Below are positions 32,661 through 44,514 of a DNA stretch of 64,000 nt, one piece after another. Position 1 is the stretch's first letter. Every line of letters begins with the position of its first letter. The DNA is from Tupaia tana (taxonomy: Eukaryota > Chordata > Mammalia > Scandentia > Tupaiidae), in contig JAKSZU010000025.1 in NCBI GenBank assembly GCA_026018925.1, forward strand, positions 24,314,891 through 24,378,890. The letters run 5' to 3'. Made by a program: the position numbers and the translations under genes. Under the pieces are notes generated by a model, which was not told the origin of the DNA, did no database searches, and saw nothing but the letters and a program-made list of their open reading frames with translations.

Positions 32661-32734
32661 ATATATGTTTATTGCTATTTTTAATTTTATTTTTTACAGT
32701 TTAGTGCTATTTTATTATTTTTTAAAAAAACTTT

Positions 32735-32890
32735 TTATTTATTCATTTTTATTTTAATTTGACCAGAGAGAGACTCAGAAAGAGAGAGGGAAAGTGAGAA
32801 AGCAAGCCAGCAGGTCCAGGACTCAAACCATGGTCGGCCATGTGGAAACGTCCAGTGCCTTAACCACCATGCCACCTGCTGGTCCTTATT
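32735..32890 (-). mobile_element. SINE family B, short form
   Basis: Antisense copy with the short-form junction (TTTCCCTCTCTC complement joined to AAGCAAGCCAGCAGG). The head complement includes GGACTCAAACCATGG and ends ACCTGCTGGTCC. The tail region is TTTATTTTAATTTGACC. Confidence 0.8.
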
Positions 32891-33889
32891 GATATTATTT
32901 TTATTAATGAATACGGGAATTTTCAAAGAAGACCTCTGGAAATACTGTACTTTCTCTTCCACCTAGCAAAAAGAAAGATGTGAATTGATTACTCCAAGTG
33001 GCCAGGGCATTGTGACAAACTGACAGCCTAGATGTGTATAGACACGTTTCCTTCAAAGCCCCCCATCTTTTTAAAGTACCATCTTTCCCCAACATTAGGG
33101 AAGCTTAAATATTAAAATGCAGTGCTTAGGTGCTTTTGTTTTTTATGGTGATTTTTTGGGGTCGATGTTGTTGTTTGTTCCACAAAAATACTTTTAAAAA
33201 TAGCACAATCCAGTATTAGAGCCACGTTGATCCGATTACAGAGACCCATCAACCAAGAGAACATAATAAGGCAGAGATGCTAGAAATTCTGAACGTGAAA
33301 AACAGGCATAGTAAAATGAATGAAAAATGATAGGTATTACTGCAGTAAGCTGCTTGTAATATTCTTTAACGGTGCATATTTTTTTGAAATTGTGCTCTGG
33401 AGCGGCTTGCCTGAAAATGAAAGGAAGCTGGGCTCCAGGGCTGCGGGGACCACAGTACACAAAATCAGCCAGCACTTCCAACTTTTCTGTTTGCTTATTG
33501 AGTATTAGTTCTTGTATTTTAACTTTCTGGGCTTTCGTCAGATGAAGTTCTGTATTTGAATCTATAGGACTTAGAGCTATACGTTGAGGGTAGACTCGGA
33601 GTCCGGACCGTGCAGAGCTTTGTGGTGAGTCTTTCTGGAAAGGCTGGTGCCGAACACTCTCTGGTCCTGCCGCCTGCATGGATCTCCCAGCTGTGTTTGT
33701 GCAGGGCCATTGTCAGGGTGCAGAGAGGTGACTCAACAAACATTCCTTCTGGAGTAGGGGCATGAGACAGACCCAGGTGGCTCAGGGTCACTGTGTCCCT
33801 GGGCAACATTGCCCGAGATTTTGGTGGCTCTGGGGATGACATGGAAAAAAGGGATTCTTGTTGTAGAGGTGGAAGAAAGCCAGGGACCG
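32891..33889. other. Repeat-poor stretch with a 147-codon minus-strand open frame
   Basis: No named repeat is seen. On the minus strand, 33679 to 33236 is open for 147 codons with ordinary amino-acid composition (motifs HLTKAQKVKIQELI and NKQTEKLEVLADF). I recognise no protein family, and there is no splice or promoter evidence, so it is not called as a gene. Confidence 0.3.
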
Positions 33890-34138
33890 GATCGGCCAGT
33901 GGCATGACGGCTGAGGCTCTTGAATCCCACATGGCCAACTGTGTAGTTCAATTCCCAGACCCGGTGTCTTGGGAAACACACTGGGAGTATGTGCATGCGT
34001 GCCCAACGGCCCAAAAAAAGGGAGGAATGGAGAAGGATTGTGGTGTGGCCATCTCCTCTGGGGCATGCTTTCTCTCTGTCTCTCTTTCTCTCTGGTGGGT
34101 GCACATGCCCTCTGACAAATTAAGAAAAGAAAGAAAGT
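33890..34138 (+). mobile_element. SINE family B
   Basis: Head GATCGGCCAGTGGCATGACG, box B-like AGTTCAATTCC, body GGAATGGAGAAGGATTGTGG and end CTCTCTGGTGGGTGCACATG, then a purine tail. Confidence 0.75.
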
Positions 34139-36195
34139 TAGGGGCCCTGTAGTGGGGGATGAAAGGGAAGCTCTCCCGGAAGGTCTGAATCCAGAATTGT
34201 GTGTCATTGTGACACTGATGGTTCTTGGCTGCTCTGCATTGGGGGCTGTCTTGAAGATGCTGTCTGGAACTTCTCAGGGAAGTGACCCTTGTCAGGGGCG
34301 TGTGACAGCCACAGCTGTCCAGGATGTGGGAACCGAGAAATGATGGGCATGGGTACAGAGTCAGATGCAGCTGCAGGTCTGGAGGAGAAGACATCTGAGA
34401 CTGTGGAGTTCTTCCTTTTCTCTGCCCCACCACGGGGCTCCTCATGAGAGACTCGCGGTGCTTGTCGGGAAGACGAATCGCCAGCTGTGAAGTTTGAAAG
34501 CCGCTCGCTTGTTTAGAGGAACGTTAGGAAGCGCCTCGCTTGGCCTTGTCATGGGGACGGTCCGTTCCATGGGACACTGGGACGAGCCGTAAGCCTCCGA
34601 CGTGGCAATTGCCACCTAAATCAATGATTCTTTGGGTGGATTTGCATCAATACGTTGGATAAATTCTGAGGAAAGTCCTGTAATCCATGAGTCTGGTGAG
34701 GCCAGCTGCTACTCCCCTTGAAAAGGTCAGGACGGCTGTGTGGCAAAAAGCACACGTTTTGTTTTCCACTCCTGGTAACTTACCGTGCGCTGTGCCTTCT
34801 CCTAGGAGCGCCACAGTTTGGGCACATTCTCTTTGGCACAGTGACAGAACTCGAGCAACATACACATGGAAGCGATGTAAAAGAACTTTCGATGGGTTTC
34901 ACTGATAAAATGCAATAAAAACCACCCCCTAATACCACCTCGTCCCTCCCACCAAGCACAAGTCATATTTCCTTCTCTCTGGTCAACCGGATTCTAGAAA
35001 CTGGGGGTCCTTAGCACATGCCCCACCCCTTCGTTTTCTGTGTCTCAGCCACACTCGCTGGTTGAGCAACTCCTCTCTTTGTTCTCCTTTCCCAAGTTTA
35101 CTGTTTCTCTCGTAAACAGGAGGAGGGGCTGCAAAGCCTTGGCCGCCCTGGCTACATGGAAGGAAGAGCGGCCTCTAGTTCGCGCTGGTTCATGGGTGCA
35201 TAGGCAGCAGAAGTAAATTAGCTTGCAGAGTTCGGGAGAGACCGTTGTCAGCCTCCTCTGCCAGGGATCATGCAGAGGGCCAAATTACAATTGATTTCTC
35301 AATAAAATGGAGTTCAACCTTCCCCAACATAATGCAAGACAGAAATGACAGAGAACTGTCTCACTTTAAGAATTTTATTCTTTTCCGTCAGTTTTGTTCT
35401 TGGAGGTTTATCATTGTTATTAGCTTTGGACCGTGAGATACTTACTTCACCTGCCCTTCCTGGACTTCCCAAATCAGGCTGTGTCCATTGAGGCTGTGAA
35501 GGAGTAAGGGGGCGACCCTCTTATGCAGGGTTCTTCACTGGACCACATGGACATGCCACTTATTTGAAGACCCCAGAGAATGAGGGCTGGCTCTCTGTTT
35601 TGAATGAATCACATGTGCAGAGAATTGTAGGCATTCCAGTCGGTTGCTGCCCTTCTTTCTAATCAGTCACTCTCTTCTCTCTTCTCTCCCTCCCATGCTT
35701 GTACATGCTCAAACACAGACATGCTCACACCCTACTTTCTCCTTGGAGCCCCTTGCTTGGAAACCCACAGATGAACCAACCTAATTAAATCACACATTTC
35801 CAACTACTGGAGCAATTCCCCAAGCGCTGAGCCTTGCCGCTTCCACACTGTTCAGTTCACTCCCTGAATTCAGCTCCCAAAGAGGTTCATCTTCCTGCAA
35901 AGAAGTGAACCCATTTAATGTTGCTTTACGTGCGGAGACTTAAAGCATGTATCTTTCTCTTAGGAAGGCGGTTCTTCTAGGGAGGAGTGACATGCACACA
36001 GGGTGGTGGCATGGTGTCACCACCTCGACCACCTCTGTCTCCGCTGGTCCTGCCACTTTCACCAGCAGTCAACATGGGCCAGTACATCCTCTCCACTTTC
36101 TTTATTCGTTGTAGGCAGTCTGATTTCTGTCCTGGCTCCCCTCCCTCTAGCTGGCTGCCTCCATGGCTTTTTTGTTTTGTGTTTACTATCTTAAC
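34139..36195. other. Unassigned non-coding stretch
   Basis: No named repeat. A possible terminal-exon-like segment at 34803-34918 is discussed as a finding. The AT-richer parts near 35245-35440 carry no recognised motif. Confidence 0.35.
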
Positions 36196-36199
36196 GATT

Positions 36200-36800
36200 T
36201 TTAACCATCCAGGGCATTGGCATTATGGATATTCACCCTCTTACACAGCCATCACCACCATCCATCTCCGGAAAGTTTTGATCTTGAGAAACCCAAACTG
36301 AACCCATTAAACAATAATTCCCCATCCCTCACCCATCCATCGGCAACCACTATTCCGGCTCTGTGAATGACTGCTATAGGTACTCCGTATAATGGGATAG
36401 TTCACTGTCATTTTGAGACTGGCTGATTTCAGCTGGCCCAATGTCTCCAATCCACTCCTGTGTAGCATGGGTCAGGATTTCCTCTTTTTAAGGCTGTGTA
36501 GTGTTCCATTGGATGTATGTACCAAATTTTGTGTATTCCCTTGTCCCTCAGTGGTCGCCCAAGTTACTTCTACCTTTTGGCTCTTGTGAATGTACTACCT
36601 GAGCATGAGTGTCCAAATATCTCTTTAAGATCCTGCTTCTAATACTTTGGGCTTTATATCCAGAAATAGAACTACTGTATCATATGGTGAATTTATTTTG
36701 AATGTTTTAAATAACTGCCATACTATTTTCCAGAGCAGCTATGCCATTTTACATATCCACTAGCCATACATGAGAGGTCTACTTTTCCCCTCCATCTTCA
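36200..36800 (-). mobile_element. Old L1M 3' region
   Basis: The plus strand shows the antisense order typical of old L1M elements: ACAGCCATCACCACCATCCA, ACCCATTAAACAATAATTCC, GGCTGTGTAGTGTTCCATTG, ACTACTGTATCATATGGTG, and CACCAACACTTGTCATG. It covers the end of ORF2 and the 3' UTR. No intact frame remains. Confidence 0.85.
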
Positions 36801-36809
36801 CCAACACTT

Positions 36810-37065
36810 GTCATGTTCCTTTTTTTGTTTCTTTAAGTTTATTCACTTATTCTATGAGTGAGAAAGCAAAGAGAGACAGATGTACAGCACTCCCAACAGG
36901 ATCTTGACACCATGATCCACCTTAGTGTTTAGTCAGACCCAGATCTTGGGCTGCTACATTGTGCCTGGTGTACTTGAAGAGGTTTCTGGACTCGAACCAG
37001 GAACCTTCTTGTGCGAGATTGCCTTATGGAGTGTTGCATTTTACTGCTACACCTCCAGCTGCCAC
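36810..37065 (-). mobile_element. SINE family C
   Basis: Antisense copy: TTAAGTTTATTCACTTATTC, GTACAGCACTCCCAACAGG, GTTTCTGGACTCGAACCAGG, head complement with TTGCATTTTACTGCTACACC. It lies at the edge of the L1M fragment. Confidence 0.75.
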
Positions 37066-37074
37066 CTTCGTGTG

Positions 37075-37235
37075 ATAGTAGCTGCACTGATACTAAGTAC
37101 TTTATATGCCTCACGACAACCCTATGCAGTAGGCAGTATTATTTTCCTCATTTTATAGGTCAGGAAATTGAGGCTTGAGGATGTCAAATAAATTGTTCAA
37201 GGCTAGACAGCTGGTTTCATTCCAGGCTAGCTCTC
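37075..37235 (-). mobile_element. MIR
   Basis: Antisense MIR: CTCACGACAACCCTATGCAG, TCAGGAAATTGAGGCTTGAG and the GCTAGACAGCTGG end. Confidence 0.75.
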
Positions 37236-37795
37236 CTTATTTCTTAGCCATCCTAGGAAAAGTGAGGTCTCTATTCTATGTGCTGGCCATATTGACAACA
37301 TATCAACAAAGAATTTAGGGCTTTCCTTTTTCCTTTTAATGGCTAAAGTTGCCACATGCCGTCTCAAGGAAACAGAGCTCTGCTCATTGCACAGGAGCAC
37401 AAAGAAGACATTCTTCCTTTATTATTCTAAGGAGCTCAAAGAAGAAACAAGTTAAACAACACCGGGACAATTTGTCCTCCATGCTGAAATAACTGTCCTA
37501 ATTGGACAGGTAAGAACCCATCTAGTGACTCCCCCTAGGGTAGGAAGGACAATGGCTATTTTCTGTCAGCTTAAGCAGAACATGCCTTTGAAAGGAAAAA
37601 CTGGCTCCACTGAAGCAGGACAAGGTGGTGGGGGGGGGGGGGGACACTGCTTTGTAATGGCTAAGTCCGCATTAGAGAACTGGGTTCAGTTCTTGGCCCA
37701 ATCTAAACAGGCAGGGCTCTGTGTACCTGTGGTCCTTGCGGTCTTGAGTCATTGGGGCAAGAGGATTTTGATGTGACAAGACCCTATCACATCTT
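37236..37795. other. Unassigned stretch with a G14 run
   Basis: A run of 14 G lies at 37630-37643. Nothing else is recognised. Confidence 0.45.
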
Positions 37796-37796
37796 T

Positions 37797-38045
37797 GGGA
37801 GCCAGCAGGGGGCATAGTGGTTAAGGTGCTGGACTCCCATGTAGTCAACTGTGGTTCGTGTCCTGGGCCTGGTGGCTTGAAACTCACACCAGGCAAGTGT
37901 GCATGCATGCCTAAAATCCAGAGAGGAGAATGGAGGAGAAGGGACTGTGGTGTGGCCACCTCCCCTGAGAGTGACTTCTTATTTTCTGTCTTTGTCTCTC
38001 CAGGGAGCACACATGCCCTATAGCAAAAATCTCTGGCAAAAACAA
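37797..38045 (+). mobile_element. SINE family A/B intermediate
   Basis: Head GGGAGCCAGCAGGGGGCATAG is B-like, while CATGTAGTCAACTGTGGTTCG and the end CCCTATAGCAAAAATCTCT are A-like. It is a possible intermediate between the two families. Confidence 0.8.
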
Positions 38046-38600
38046 AACAAATCTCTTTGTCTGTCTTTTCTGCTTCCCCATTAAGTAAGTTTAAAAAAAA
38101 ATGAACAAACAAACAAATAAAAGAATTGGTATCCCAGAGGGTGTTATCTTAGACCCAAGTTCAAACATGCATAAAAAAAATATGCATTTCATTGTTACAT
38201 GGAAAACTTTTGTTTAGTAATTTTATCTTTGAATCTTAAATCTGCCACTGCTTAGATTAGGCTAATTTATTCACCTTTTGAACTTCAGTTTTCTCCCCTG
38301 TACGATGGGAATGAAAATGTTTAGCTCCCAGCATTTGTCCTCTTGTTCCCAAAGCAATGCTGAGAACAAGTAAGACCAACCCCTTCTGTATGTTAGAAAA
38401 TTGATGCTGGATACGACCAGTTTCCTTTGGTATAACTTGACAAAGGGTTCCTCGTCAAGGAACAACCCCAGGGCCAGAATGTTCCATCCGATGTGAGCTG
38501 GTACCAGGCTATGGTAGGAAGCAGGAGGGAAGGGAAGATGCCTTCCCTGGAGTAGAATGCAAACATGGAGATGAGAGCACAGGGGATTCCAGAGGCTTGA
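38046..38600. other. Unassigned non-coding stretch
   Basis: A-rich simple sequence at 38090-38125, then no recognised repeat or exon. Confidence 0.4.
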
Positions 38601-38609
38601 CTGTCTGTA

Positions 38610-38622
38610 TTTTTTTTTAGGG

Positions 38623-38660
<38 letters not shown>

Positions 38661-38895
38661 GCTATTGGGCCTGTGTACTCACCAGAGAGACAGAGACAAA
38701 GAGACAAAAAGTGAGAAATCACTTCCCCAGCAGGATGGCCATGCCACAGTTCCTTCTCTGCCATTCTCCTCTCTGGATCTTGGACATGCACACATATACA
38801 CTTGGAGTGAGTTTTATGCCACTGGGTCTGAGACTCGAACCACTGGACTACATGGGTGCCCAGTAACATAACCACTATGCAATCTGCTGATTTTG
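38610..38895 (-). mobile_element. SINE family A, diverged, long poly(T)
   Basis: Antisense copy beginning in a T run of over 30. The body contains CATGCCACAGTTCCTTCTC and GAGACTCGAACCACTGG. No TSD can be fixed. Confidence 0.8.
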
Positions 38896-38899
38896 GCTT

Positions 38900-39835
38900 G
38901 TCCATCTTTAATTAGGGGTGTGCTGCTGAAGCCCTGCCTACCGCAGTTTCTATTGGTTTGTGCTGAAATGAATAGCTTGCTTCCCCCCAATAAGTCAATC
39001 TAATTTTTAAATCTTTCTGTAAAGTTAATATCATTTTTAGAATCACTTCAGTGGCTTTTTCTGATCTCTGCGCTCCAATGAAATGAGTTCTCATATATAA
39101 ATGCTTAGCACTTTGCTTGGCACTTGTAGCTGTTTAATAAACATTTGCTCTTTAATTTCTCTTCTCCCTCCTCCCTTCCATCTCTCCTACATTCACTCTG
39201 GGAATGAGCAAGATTTGCTACTGAGGCTCATGGAGCTATACCCAGCTTATGCTCATTGTGTTTGTTTGTTTGTTTTTTTTTTTTTTTTTTTTTTTTTTTT
39301 TGAGATCACTACACAGACCCGGTTCATAGCTGCTTCTTGAATAGCGGTGGCTGGTCCTATACTCTGACCAGATGATGCAGGCCCCTGGGAAACAATATTT
39401 GCCCAAAGAACTTGGAAGCCTTTGAAACAGAACTATGGTCTGGTAATCTGAGCGTGCTTTCTGCAATCGCCCAGACGTAGGCTGGTCCACTTCTTCCTCC
39501 TGAGTCAGGGAGGTGAGGCACATTCCAGAGCCACGTTAATCTCAGCCTCTCAAGTCATTATGGGCTTGAATCCCAGCTCGGATACTCAATAGCAGCATGA
39601 TCTTGGCCGAATTAACCTCACCGTGCCCCCTTCTTCCTCATCTGTGCGAAGAGATAGCACAGAACTAACTCCTCAGGCTGCCGTGAAGACCAAATGCGAC
39701 ACCTCGTAGAAAACATTTAGATCGTGGCGGCCTTGATTCCATAGTATCGTGACTACTGCTGCTGCAATCAGTGCTATTACTTCTGTAGTTACTGCTGCTG
39801 CTGTGAGGAAGTCATCTCTTTGCTCAGAGCCATTA
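38900..39835. other. Mixed stretch: poly(T), MIR and short CTG run
   Basis: A T run of over 30 at 39268-39301 is not attached to any recognisable SINE. A sense MIR (AGCTCGGATACTCAATAGC, CTTCCTCATCTGTGCGAAG) lies at about 39555-39700, and short CTG runs at 39764-39805. The block 39305-39530 is unassigned. Confidence 0.5.
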
Positions 39836-39841
39836 CTTATT

Positions 39842-40084
39842 GGGGCCAGCCAGTGGTGTAGAGCTTATGGTGACTAGATCCAACATAACCGAGTGCATAG
39901 TTCGAATCCCAGACTTGGCAGCTTGAAAATCATGCTGGGTGTGTATGTGTGCCCAAAATTCCAAGAGGAGAAGGGATTAAAGTGTGGCCATGGCAGGTGG
40001 GGAGTGCTTTCTCATTCTCCCTCTTTCTCTTTCTCTCTTTCTCCAGTGAGCACACATACCCTAGAGCAAAATTGTTTTTAAAAA
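39842..40084 (+). mobile_element. SINE family B with 10-bp TSD
   Basis: ATTACTTATT is repeated at 39832-39841 and 40085-40094. The head includes GGGGCCAGCCAGTGGTG and a box B-like AGTTCGAATCC; the body has GGAGAAGGGATTAAAG. Confidence 0.85.
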
Positions 40085-40094
40085 ATTACTTATT

Positions 40095-41085
40095 TCATGA
40101 CTGTGTCTTGGATTCAGTTATATCCTGGAAATATTCCTTAAAGCACAATTGCTAGGTATTCTATACTGACTTCAAGTTCTAAAGAAATTGCATTTATTTC
40201 AATAGAATTTCTCATATTATTAGTAAAGTATGTTCATAGTAACTCATTTGCCAGTTGAGTGCGATTATGTTTTTACCATGAGAGCTAACGGTGTATGTAA
40301 AATGTAAATTATGTACAGTTTTTACCCAGCTGAAGAGGTATCTTTAAACACCTACAGTACAGTGTAGCGGAATAGTACAAATGGTATTAGTCACAGGGAA
40401 AGGAGAGCCGTATCTGAGTAGAAATTGAAAGTCCAAAGTAGACATGTACAAGTATAAAGTTGAAAAATTCAAGTGGAGTAAACATCTACAAGATAACTCT
40501 TCTGTTTTAAGAAGACATCAGTAATGGGCTGTTACTTCAGAAGGGTTACTTCCTCTAATAAACATGTGTTTAAAGTGTGCCTATATAGAGTGCTCTTTTT
40601 TTTTTTTTTTTTTTTTTTTAACAAGGATGATATTAAGAGGAAATGTGTTTCATCTCCTCCCAGACATCACCTCTCCTCAGTAGCAAATAATAATGTACAT
40701 GGAGAAATGAGCTTTCTTTTCCCCTCAGGATATCTCTTCTTAAAATCATATTCACATTCTTATAATTCCAACACCCCAAACAGCTGGTTCTGTCCTCTAA
40801 TCCTTTTTCCATTAGAGATTTCAACACTACTTTGAGCAACACTGGTTAGCTGATGACCCAAATCTCCTTAATCCAGTGCAGCTATAATGTCAGATCAGTA
40901 ACTAGTCTATATTTTTCTAATTTACTCCTCACATTTTCTTATTCCTGGCGTTTTTTCCTAGTGTTGCAGTTACCAAGCAGACTGGTGGGGAGTAGAGGTT
41001 TGAAGGAGCAAGCCTGAGATTTCTCTCACGTGCCTCGGGACCCAGTCCAGCGTGAACATTTTAAAACATTGCTGTGGTTTGCTGA
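40095..41085. other. AT-rich unassigned stretch
   Basis: A T run at 40596-40619 without attached SINE. No named repeat or exon is recognised. Confidence 0.4.
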
Positions 41086-41089
41086 GTCA

Positions 41090-41275
41090 GCACTGTGCCT
41101 AGGCCAGGTGGTAAGAGCAGAGTGCTTTCTTTCATTCTGTCTTTACAACTGACCTGAGGTGGTATTTCCACAGCACAGTCGAGGAAACGGGCAGAGAAGG
41201 GAAGCTTCTTGCTCTATTTCCCAATCTTGCAAAGGTGGCTAAGATTCAAACCCAGGTCTGTGGGGCTTTAAGTCC
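41090..41275 (-). mobile_element. MIR
   Basis: Antisense MIR: TTTACAACTGACCTGAGGTG, CAGTCGAGGAAACGGGC, and AGATTCAAACCCAGGTCTG at the tRNA-like end. Confidence 0.7.
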
Positions 41276-41284
41276 TGGGATCTT

Positions 41285-41427
41285 CCTGCTATGATCTACC
41301 CCAGCGTCAGCCAGTCTGGGCATGGGCACGTATCAAGTCTGGCATGTAGAGGGAGACCTCAGGCTGTGAACCTGAGCCTTCCATGTCAGTCCACTTGCAT
41401 TACCACTGCATCACTGTCTGGCCCCCG
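41285..41427 (-). mobile_element. SINE family C, 5' part only
   Basis: The plus strand reads CCAGCGTCAGCCAGTCTGG, GCATGTAGAGGGAGACCTC, and the head complement TGCATTACCACTGCATCAC ending CTGGCCCC. The 3' tail half is missing. Confidence 0.65.
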
Positions 41428-41429
41428 AA

Positions 41430-42705
41430 ATGTTATTTGAATGGTCATGAAAATTTAGGATCGATGAACCCATCTTTTTCCTTGTTACCCTTCATCTTTC
41501 TTTAGGCTACTCTTAAGGCCAAAAATAAATTAAAAGAAAAAAAAAGTTGGTGGTATTCAAAGGCAGTGCCTAGCCTTTTATGTATACAATTTTTCACCCA
41601 TGTAAATCCATTATTTTCCTTCTATTTTTCTCTTTCACATGCTTATTATATGACTTAGGACTAGTTCCTTAGGCTGTTTGGGTAACCCTTTGGATTCTCT
41701 ATTTGATTTATATTCTGAATGAGAGTTTAAAAACCTTAAATTAACTGGAATGAGGTGTTGGTTGGGACTTCCTATTACCTGAGAACCTGGGGAATGAGCA
41801 ATCCTGCTCAACTTCGAAAACAATCTGGCTGGACAAGACTTCCTTGGAATTGCTTCTATATATCATTGTTTATTTACCACATTATCTAAAATAACTCAGA
41901 GGAAGGGTTTTAAAGAGGATATGGAGAAAAGGAGGTGCAGCTAGCATGCTTGGCTACACGGGGGCAAATAAAGATATTATTAAAGCGCACAGGAAAAGCA
42001 AATTTTTTCGAGGGACAACTCGATGGGAGTTGTCCCCTTCTACGTGGGAGGCTCTGCCATCTCACTCAAACTCAGATTTTCCAAACTACCTCATTCACTC
42101 ACAGTTTTATTCATTTCAAAAACATCTGAGCGCCTACTATATATCCGCTGTTTTGTCGAGCTCAAACTGACACCTTTTCCTAACTTATAATTTGCAGTAA
42201 GAGTAATGATAGTCATCCACTTTGGAACCTCAGAATCATTGCTTGACCCCTCCAGCCAAGTCCAGAGTTCAGATCTTTGTGCTCCTTTTGGAATACATTC
42301 TTGCCGTGCATTCATTTGTGTCCTATCCCCAGAGTGGAATCATTTTCTTATAATTGGACCCAAAGCCTCCATGTTCTAGGTTTTTGGGCAGTCACTGCTG
42401 AGAATAATGTCCCGAGGTGACCCATTCACCAGATTTCTCTCCTTGTTAAAAGCGTCTGGACCTCCCTCAGTCCCTGAAGGCTTCAGAGCCCATCTTGTCA
42501 TCAGGCCTCTTAGCAATGATCTTGGCCCGTCTGTCCATTCTTATCTTCCATTGCTTCGTGACTCCGACCTGTTGTCTGAGCCATGCTTTTTTATTCCCCC
42601 CTCCTCTTTCTACAACTGTTAGGCAAGCACGGATTGTGTGCCTGCCGCATGACAGATGTCCTCGTGTCCATCCGTCTCCACTTTCGGTGGCAGACCTAAG
42701 TGCAG
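41430..42705. other. Unassigned non-coding stretch
   Basis: No repeat or gene recognised with confidence. Confidence 0.4.
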
Positions 42706-42709
42706 ACAC

Positions 42710-42905
42710 TTAATGAGGATCCCAGCTTTGCCACTTGTGAATGGTACAATGTGAGGCTAGTGTCTTAATCCCCGTAAGCCTCCGTTCTCTGATCTATAAA
42801 ATGGGGATAAGTAGCACTTAACTCATAGGGTATTTGAGTATTAAAAGAGAGAATGAACATGATGCCACTAGCATAGAGTAAGTGCACCATAAATAGCTGC
42901 ATTGT
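42710..42905 (+). mobile_element. MIR
   Basis: Sense MIR nearly full: CCAGCTTTGCCACTTGTGA, TCTGATCTATAAAATGGGGA, ACTCATAGGGTATTTGAGTA. Confidence 0.85.
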
Positions 42906-44395
42906 TATTGTGTTATTGGTACCATGCACGATAGAATAGAGTTTTTTTTTTTAAAGAAATTGTATTTAATTTTTCTCAAATACAAACATACTTCCTTTAA
43001 AATCTCTTTTTTCCAGAGGGCAGGAACCATCTATTTCACCATGTTCTCAGTTCTTAGTATGGTCCCTGACAGTCAATAACATATTGGAATGAATGGATAG
43101 AGTGTTATGAATAGGCTAGGTTCTAAATAAAATGTTTATTGGATTTGGTAGCAAAGCTGATAAAAGTGCTTTTGAAAAAAACTGGTTGTCAATGAGTATT
43201 TAAGAATCAGACTTACCTTGGACACTCGGCATTTTACAGAAAAAGAATCCACAATGCCAAAGAACAGCCACAATGGAAATTTTCTTTGAAGCAATAGAAT
43301 TAGAAAGTGAAGGAGAACAGGGGCTAGATAGACCACTTCATTTGAAAAGAGAAGGCAGACTGGTGTGGGGGGAGTTAATCAGCAACTACTTGATCTGCCC
43401 CCTTAACTAAATCACAGGACAGAGACATTTAGAGGAGACACTGTTGAGGTGGTTTTTGGTGCAAGAGTTAGAAAGCTGTTATGCACTGCACTTATGCCGG
43501 AAAAAAACCATTTTGTACCCTATAAAGGTGTACAGGGATTAAATGTAAATTTTATAAGTGCAAAAGCCAAACAAACAAAAAAGAAAACCGTATAAGAAGC
43601 AGAACGAAAACATACTCTAGCCCCTAAACTATACCATATAAATCAGCAAGATCACATCATTTATTCTAAGGCTTCTTAAAGAGCTAGAAAGGGAAATAAT
43701 GCATTAAAAAAAAAAAAACAGAAAAATCACAGAATGAACATGAGAAACCATGGCATTCTTTGAACAGTCAGTCCTTGATTAAGCATGCATATGGAGACTA
43801 ATACAGGTCAATCAAATCTGAGATAATTCTGAGATGACTGTTGTGTTTTTTTTTTAAGTGCATCTGTACTTGTCCCCGTCACAGCAGAAGAATGAACGTT
43901 CTAACCACATTTGCTAATGTCATGCTGAAATTCCTGAATGGATCGACGAGGGTTGGTAGGCAGTCTCAACAGATGTTGAAGGGAGCTATTGGGATTTGGG
44001 GAGGTGGAACCAACCATGGCATTGGAAGAGTGAGACTGTATACATACCCTTTCTAGAGGTAAGACCCCTCATGGGACAGTCTTGGCAAACAAAATAGTCA
44101 TCGGCGTTAATTGTTTTCATCGTCATCTCTCCAACAAACACCCTGGAGGGACAGCATGTGTAACTTCTATAGTTTTCCTCGTTGCTGTCTTGTCTTTCCA
44201 GTTAGCCAATAGCCACACCCTCCATAATGCATTTTCTTCTCCATTTTCTTTACGAATTTCCCCAAAATCCATCCTAGGAGTCTACCAACTCCATTCTTGA
44301 ACCTATTAGTTTTCTTTTTTTTTTTTTTTTTTTAGAATAAATCCATGATCTTAGGCTTCCTCCAGTTCTTGCCTTCCCTTATTATCCTACACATA
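42906..44395. other. Mostly unassigned stretch with an L2 fragment
   Basis: An L2-like 3' end (CCAGAGGGCAGGAACCATC, GGTCCCTGACAGTCAATAAC) lies at about 43012-43100. The rest is AT-rich and unassigned. Confidence 0.45.
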
Positions 44396-44397
44396 AG

Positions 44398-44513
44398 GAG
44401 TCTTTGAAAAGCTCACAGAAAATGCATATTATAAAAATTATGCATGGATTTAAATTTTTTGCATAAAAATAATCTTATGGTTTAATTTTTTTCACACACT
44501 TTCTGAAGGCCTC
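44398..44513 (-). mobile_element. Small DNA transposon E (palindromic ends)
   Basis: The ends GAGTCTTTGAAAAGCTCACA and TCACACACTTTCTGAAGGCCTC are diverged inverted repeats of AGGTCTTCAAAAAGTTCATG. The middle has AATGCATATTATAAAAATTA. It is the reverse of the copy at 45968. Confidence 0.6.
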
Positions 44514-44514
44514 T

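Noticed and set aside
36200-36800. Possible exon of a reverse-transcriptase gene
   Set aside because: The similarity is to the non-coding 3' region and the last degraded codons of an old L1, with no intact frame.
39268-39530. Poly(T) followed by TGAGATCACT as a possible 7SL or 7SK pseudogene
   Set aside because: The following text could not be aligned by eye to 7SL, 7SK, U6 or Y RNA.
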